This document shows positions 61,111 through 64,000 of a DNA stretch of 64,000 nucleotides, piece after piece. Within the stretch, counting starts at the first letter, position 1. Every line of letters starts with the position of its first letter. The notes beneath the pieces were generated by a model. That model had not been told where the DNA came from. It saw nothing but the letters and a program-made list of their open reading frames with translations, and did not search any database. The stretch is from the NCBI GenBank assembly GCA_021292105.1, contig CM037870.1, forward strand, positions 21,173,424 to 21,237,423, given 5' to 3'. This DNA is from Anadara kagoshimensis. Taxonomy: Eukaryota; Mollusca; Bivalvia; Arcoida; Arcidae. Both the position numbers and the translations under genes were made by a program.

Positions 61111-63081
61111 TGAAAAACAACATTCAACTAACCAGCCTGTCTTGTCTGTCTGTTCAACTGTAAGCACACATTTTGTGTGCCAACACCTGGGACGATAATT
61201 TAGAGATTTTAGGTTTTTGTGTTGATGTGTTGGCCAATAATGCCCCTTATTGATCTTTGAGTGGGTGGGGCACATTGGGGATGTTTTTGTTTTAAACTGA
61301 AGGAAAACATGTAATTTATTAGATTACAGATATTGGTATATGATCTATATGGTGAATGTTGACATACCTGTCCAGGTGTGATAAAGGTGATTAAAGATAG
61401 ATACTATATACACCTTTTATGTCTTAATCTATATTTGTTTGTCAAACAACAGGTAGTCAGAATCTGTCTCTAAGTCTGGGAGGGGTCTTCACAATTTACC
61501 GGCCATCTGCCTAAAAAATTTGAAAATTTTAGTTATTTAAAGGTTCAACAGCTGTAGGTGAAATTACAAATTTAAAAAAAAATGTTTTTTGCTTTACTTA
61601 TGTGGATATTCACTTCAATTGACACTTATGTTTTTAAGGCCCATTAAAAAATCCATGGTACAAGTTTTAGGGATTAAAAATGAAAAAGATAAGATGTCTA
61701 GTTCTGGGTGAAAAATCAATGCTGGAACCTTGGCCCTAGGGATTTTTTTAAAAAACCTTGATTGGAATAAATATTAAACATGTTAATTAAATCTACTTCT
61801 ATTTATAAACCGGATCCCTTTGTAGTTGTAAAATATTATGGTACTTCTGAACTTTCTAAAGGAAAATTAAAGACGGCTTAATATCTGGTTGTACTTATCA
61901 TTGGGGTTGTAAGGAAAATAAGATATTATCTTCTGAGACAAATTAGTGTAAAGATTTTTTCTTCTGACAAATCATACTTGTTGTGATCTGCTTATCAGGG
62001 AGTATAATTCTATAGTAAATAGTACATATACTGTTTTTCTATCACGTTTATTAGCTTTAAGCGAGAATAAGAGAAAGAGAGAGAGAAAATTCAATAAGTA
62101 TTTAGTTTAGATAAGTATTATTTTATTGGAAGTAATTGACTTCCATAATGATGATGTTTATACCAGAATGGTTCGTTTTTGACCAAAACTTCAAGCAGAA
62201 AAATTCAGTTAGTGAAAGCGCATCTGACATTTGTTTTGATGATTTTCATAAATATTGTATAACAATACAAACCAGCCATCTGTCATGTTTGATGTAGTCG
62301 GAATTGCCGAGATTAAAAACCAAATGATATCGGAAAAGTTGCATGGTAAAATAAAAGCTTGTTTGTAGCGGCTAGCGACGTTATATGACCACCTTGGGTA
62401 TACCTTACTGTCAGAACCCTGCCATATATAATGAAATTACTTCACGTTTACAGGTTACACAGGTGTCATAAAAAACACTAAAACTTTGATATCTGACATC
62501 CAATAACATATTGTTGTTATTTGTACCGTCAATTGGGAAACATCAAAATAGCCTTTGTATACAAAAGCTTACTAATTTGAAAGCTGTTAATGAATCTATT
62601 GATCAATTTATTTTCTATCTCCACCATTTTATTTCGTATTTGATGTTCCATTTTGCATTACTGCAGTTTCAGGTTCACATTAGGCATGGCATGATAAAGA
62701 ACCCTTGCTGCACATTGCTCTGAGTATACTGCAAAGGTCAAAATTTTTGCAACTTCACCTGTTGCTAGTGATGTCTAGATATAAGTGAAATATTCTGGGA
62801 AGTAAAACCCATTCAATCAATCAATCTGCTGTTCCATTTTGTATCTCAATACATATTTACTGTATACATGTTTTTACTTTTTATTCAGTGCACACTTTAT
62901 ACCATTTCCAAGAAAATGCCACTTCAATATAATGTTGTATGTTAATGCCGTGTGTATCATCATAACATCCAATACCCATGACATTGTATCTAGTTTTTTA
63001 CTCCCTCTCTGCAATCTAAGACAAAGATGTCATTACCATAGATCAGCCTAACTAATGCTTACCCCAATATCTTTTATTCTG
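61111..63081. other. Intron 2 stretch without recognised features
   Basis: AT-rich with a short AGAGAAAGAGAGAGAG tract near 62070. Nothing else is supported. Confidence 0.45.
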
Positions 63082-63328
63082 CAGGACCCACTTGTTCGAA
63101 GCTTGATTAGCTTAATCAGTGATTAGCAGAAATTTGAAATACTAATTTAAATCATAATGTTGTCATCATCCAATCCATAGATTTATAACCATGTGCTTCA
63201 ATTTGTTAAAATTCTATTCACTGACAACATTTTCAACATAATTTCACAACAGATTTGAAATTATGCATTAATTAAACTTTGATTAATCAATTGATTAAAC
63301 TAATTGGGCTTCGAACAACTTGCCCCTG
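63082..63328. mobile_element. MITE with CAGG...CCTG ends, complete unit
   Basis: The left end is CAGGACCCACTTGTTCGAAG, continuing CTTGATTAGCTTAATCA. The right end, inverted, is CAGGGGCAAGTTGTTCGAAG, continuing CCCAATTAGTTTAATCA. The inverted repeat is about 37 bp with a few mismatches and the unit is 247 bp. No target-site duplication is obvious, because a related unit follows directly. Non-coding. Confidence 0.8.
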
Positions 63329-63570
63329 GTTTTAAAATTAAAGCCTGATTAGTTTAATCAGTGATTAACAAAAATTAAAAAAACCCAGTAAAAATCAAAT
63401 TACAATTATCAAATCGATAAATTTTATAATGATATAGTTAAGTTTGGTGGAATTCTATTTACTTTCAACATTATCAACACTAATTTCACAACACATCTGA
63501 AATTATGCAAAATTACAATTTTGACTAATCAATTGATTAAACTAATCAAGCTTTGTGCAACTGGCCCCTG
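63329..63570. mobile_element. Second MITE unit, left end truncated
   Basis: It starts inside the left inverted repeat (AAGCCTGATTAGTTTAATCA) and is co-linear with the previous unit through AATTCTATTTACTTTCAACA, TAATTTCACAACACATCTGA and AATCAATTGATTAAACTAAT. It ends CAAGCTTTGTGCAACTGGCC-CCTG. The pair forms a head-to-tail dimer ending 135 bp before Eph exon 3. Confidence 0.75.
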
Positions 63571-63705
63571 AAGATTATCTGTCAGCCTTTTTACTACTGT
63601 ATGCATTTCCAAATTTGAATGTTACAATCATAGCATGAAGAAATTATTAAAAGGCATTACTACATGTGAAAGCACCTAATAATTTCTTCTTTTGTTTATT
63701 TACAG

Positions 63706-64000
63706 TGGCGAGAAGGTAGCTTTTCAGAAAATGGAACACCAATTAGAGTTTATTCATCATGTTCAGTTGTTAGCCAAGGAGTGGACAATTGGCTACGGAC
63801 ACCATACATCCCACGTGGGGATGCAAACAGTTTACATATAAAATTAAGATTTTCTATGAGAAAGTGTGTGAAGCATAATAATCTTAATAATATTCAAGCA
63901 TGTAAAGAGACATTTAAATTATATTACTATGAAGCCGATTCTGATATCGCTAACGAAATGATGCCAACATGGGACGGTATGACATATCAGCTTATAGATA
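63706..64000 (+). CDS. Eph: Eph receptor, exon 3 (ephrin-binding domain, cut by the window edge)
   Basis: The exon starts after TTGTTTATTTACAG and stays open for 98 codons plus one base to the window end (residues 58-155). Recognisable Eph ligand-binding-domain motifs are YSSC at 73-76, DNWLRT at 84-89, RFSMRKC at 105-111 and CKETFKLYYYEAD at 123-135. Cys111 and Cys123 fit the short conserved disulfide loop of the domain. Cys76 would pair with a cysteine beyond the window. The domain binds membrane-anchored ephrins outside the cell and triggers the intracellular kinase, a signal used in cell repulsion, boundary formation and axon guidance. In Eph genes exon 3 is usually long and covers most of this domain, so the missing 3' part is expected rather than a sign of truncation. 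Whether it is closer to the EphA or EphB class cannot be told; invertebrates commonly have a single undivided Eph gene. Confidence 0.96.

Larger units (their letters stand above)
35409..63705 (+). other. Eph receptor intron 2 (28,297 bp, phase 0)
   Basis: The intron runs from the GTAAAT donor to the TTTACAG acceptor. It contains SINEs at 38.7, 43.4, 44.4 and 49.5 kb, MITEs at 38.9, 59.0 and 63.1 kb, microsatellites, and several two- to five-copy tandem repeats. No further Eph exon is expected here, because exons 2 and 3 join in phase and in domain order. Confidence 0.88.

Noticed and set aside
60958-61275. 105-codon minus-strand ORF with Cys and His residues
   Set aside because: It crosses a SINE-like segment and has no recognisable zinc-binding spacing.

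Overview
This is a eukaryotic nuclear window of AT-rich DNA. It looks like a bivalve mollusc genome. The reasons are long (CT/GA)n arrays, tRNA-derived SINEs with the 'GTTTCCTCCACC ... ATATAAGTGAA ... CACCATTATTCCACTCC' type of tail, TA-flanked MITEs with CGCGAA-rich bodies, and a Helentron-associated (HINE-like) element that starts GCTCACCTGAGC and ends AGGCCCATGGGCCTCTTG. The species cannot be named from the sequence alone.

One protein-coding gene can be supported: the 5' end of an Eph receptor tyrosine kinase on the + strand, spread over the last 56.6 kb. Exon 1 (7401-7488) encodes the start codon and signal peptide. Exon 2 (35326-35408, 83 bp) starts the ephrin-binding domain with VTLLD. 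Exon 3 (63706 to the window end) continues the domain with DNWLRT and CKETFKLYYYEAD and runs off the edge. The phases join exactly, giving 155 residues without a stop. Intron 1 is 27.8 kb and intron 2 is 28.3 kb. The rest of the ligand-binding domain, the fibronectin repeats, the membrane segment, the kinase domain and the SAM domain lie beyond the window.

Layout: 1-7280 is intergenic and repeat-rich (MITE, long inverted repeat, ATT/CT/GA microsatellites, TGTCATATACCATTTT repeats). 7282-7400 is the probable promoter and 5' UTR, with facing CCAAT boxes in a hairpin, an NRF1-like site, a five-codon upstream ORF and a YY1-like motif over the start codon. Intron 1 contains SINEs, several old two-copy tandem duplications and, about 2 kb before exon 2, the HINE-like element with eight 145-bp units. 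Each unit carries nuclear-receptor half-sites. Intron 2 contains more SINEs, one of them interrupted by a CGCGAA MITE, minisatellites, a second copy of the CAGTCAAACCTGTCT MITE, and a MITE dimer ending 135 bp before exon 3.

No rRNA, functional tRNA, CRISPR or intact autonomous transposon was seen. Most short ORFs look like chance events. The points most worth following are the nuclear-receptor-site array in intron 1, the promoter architecture, the TGTCATATACCATTTT repeat family, and a small minus-strand ORF at 45.1 kb with an internal repeat whose length differences keep the frame.
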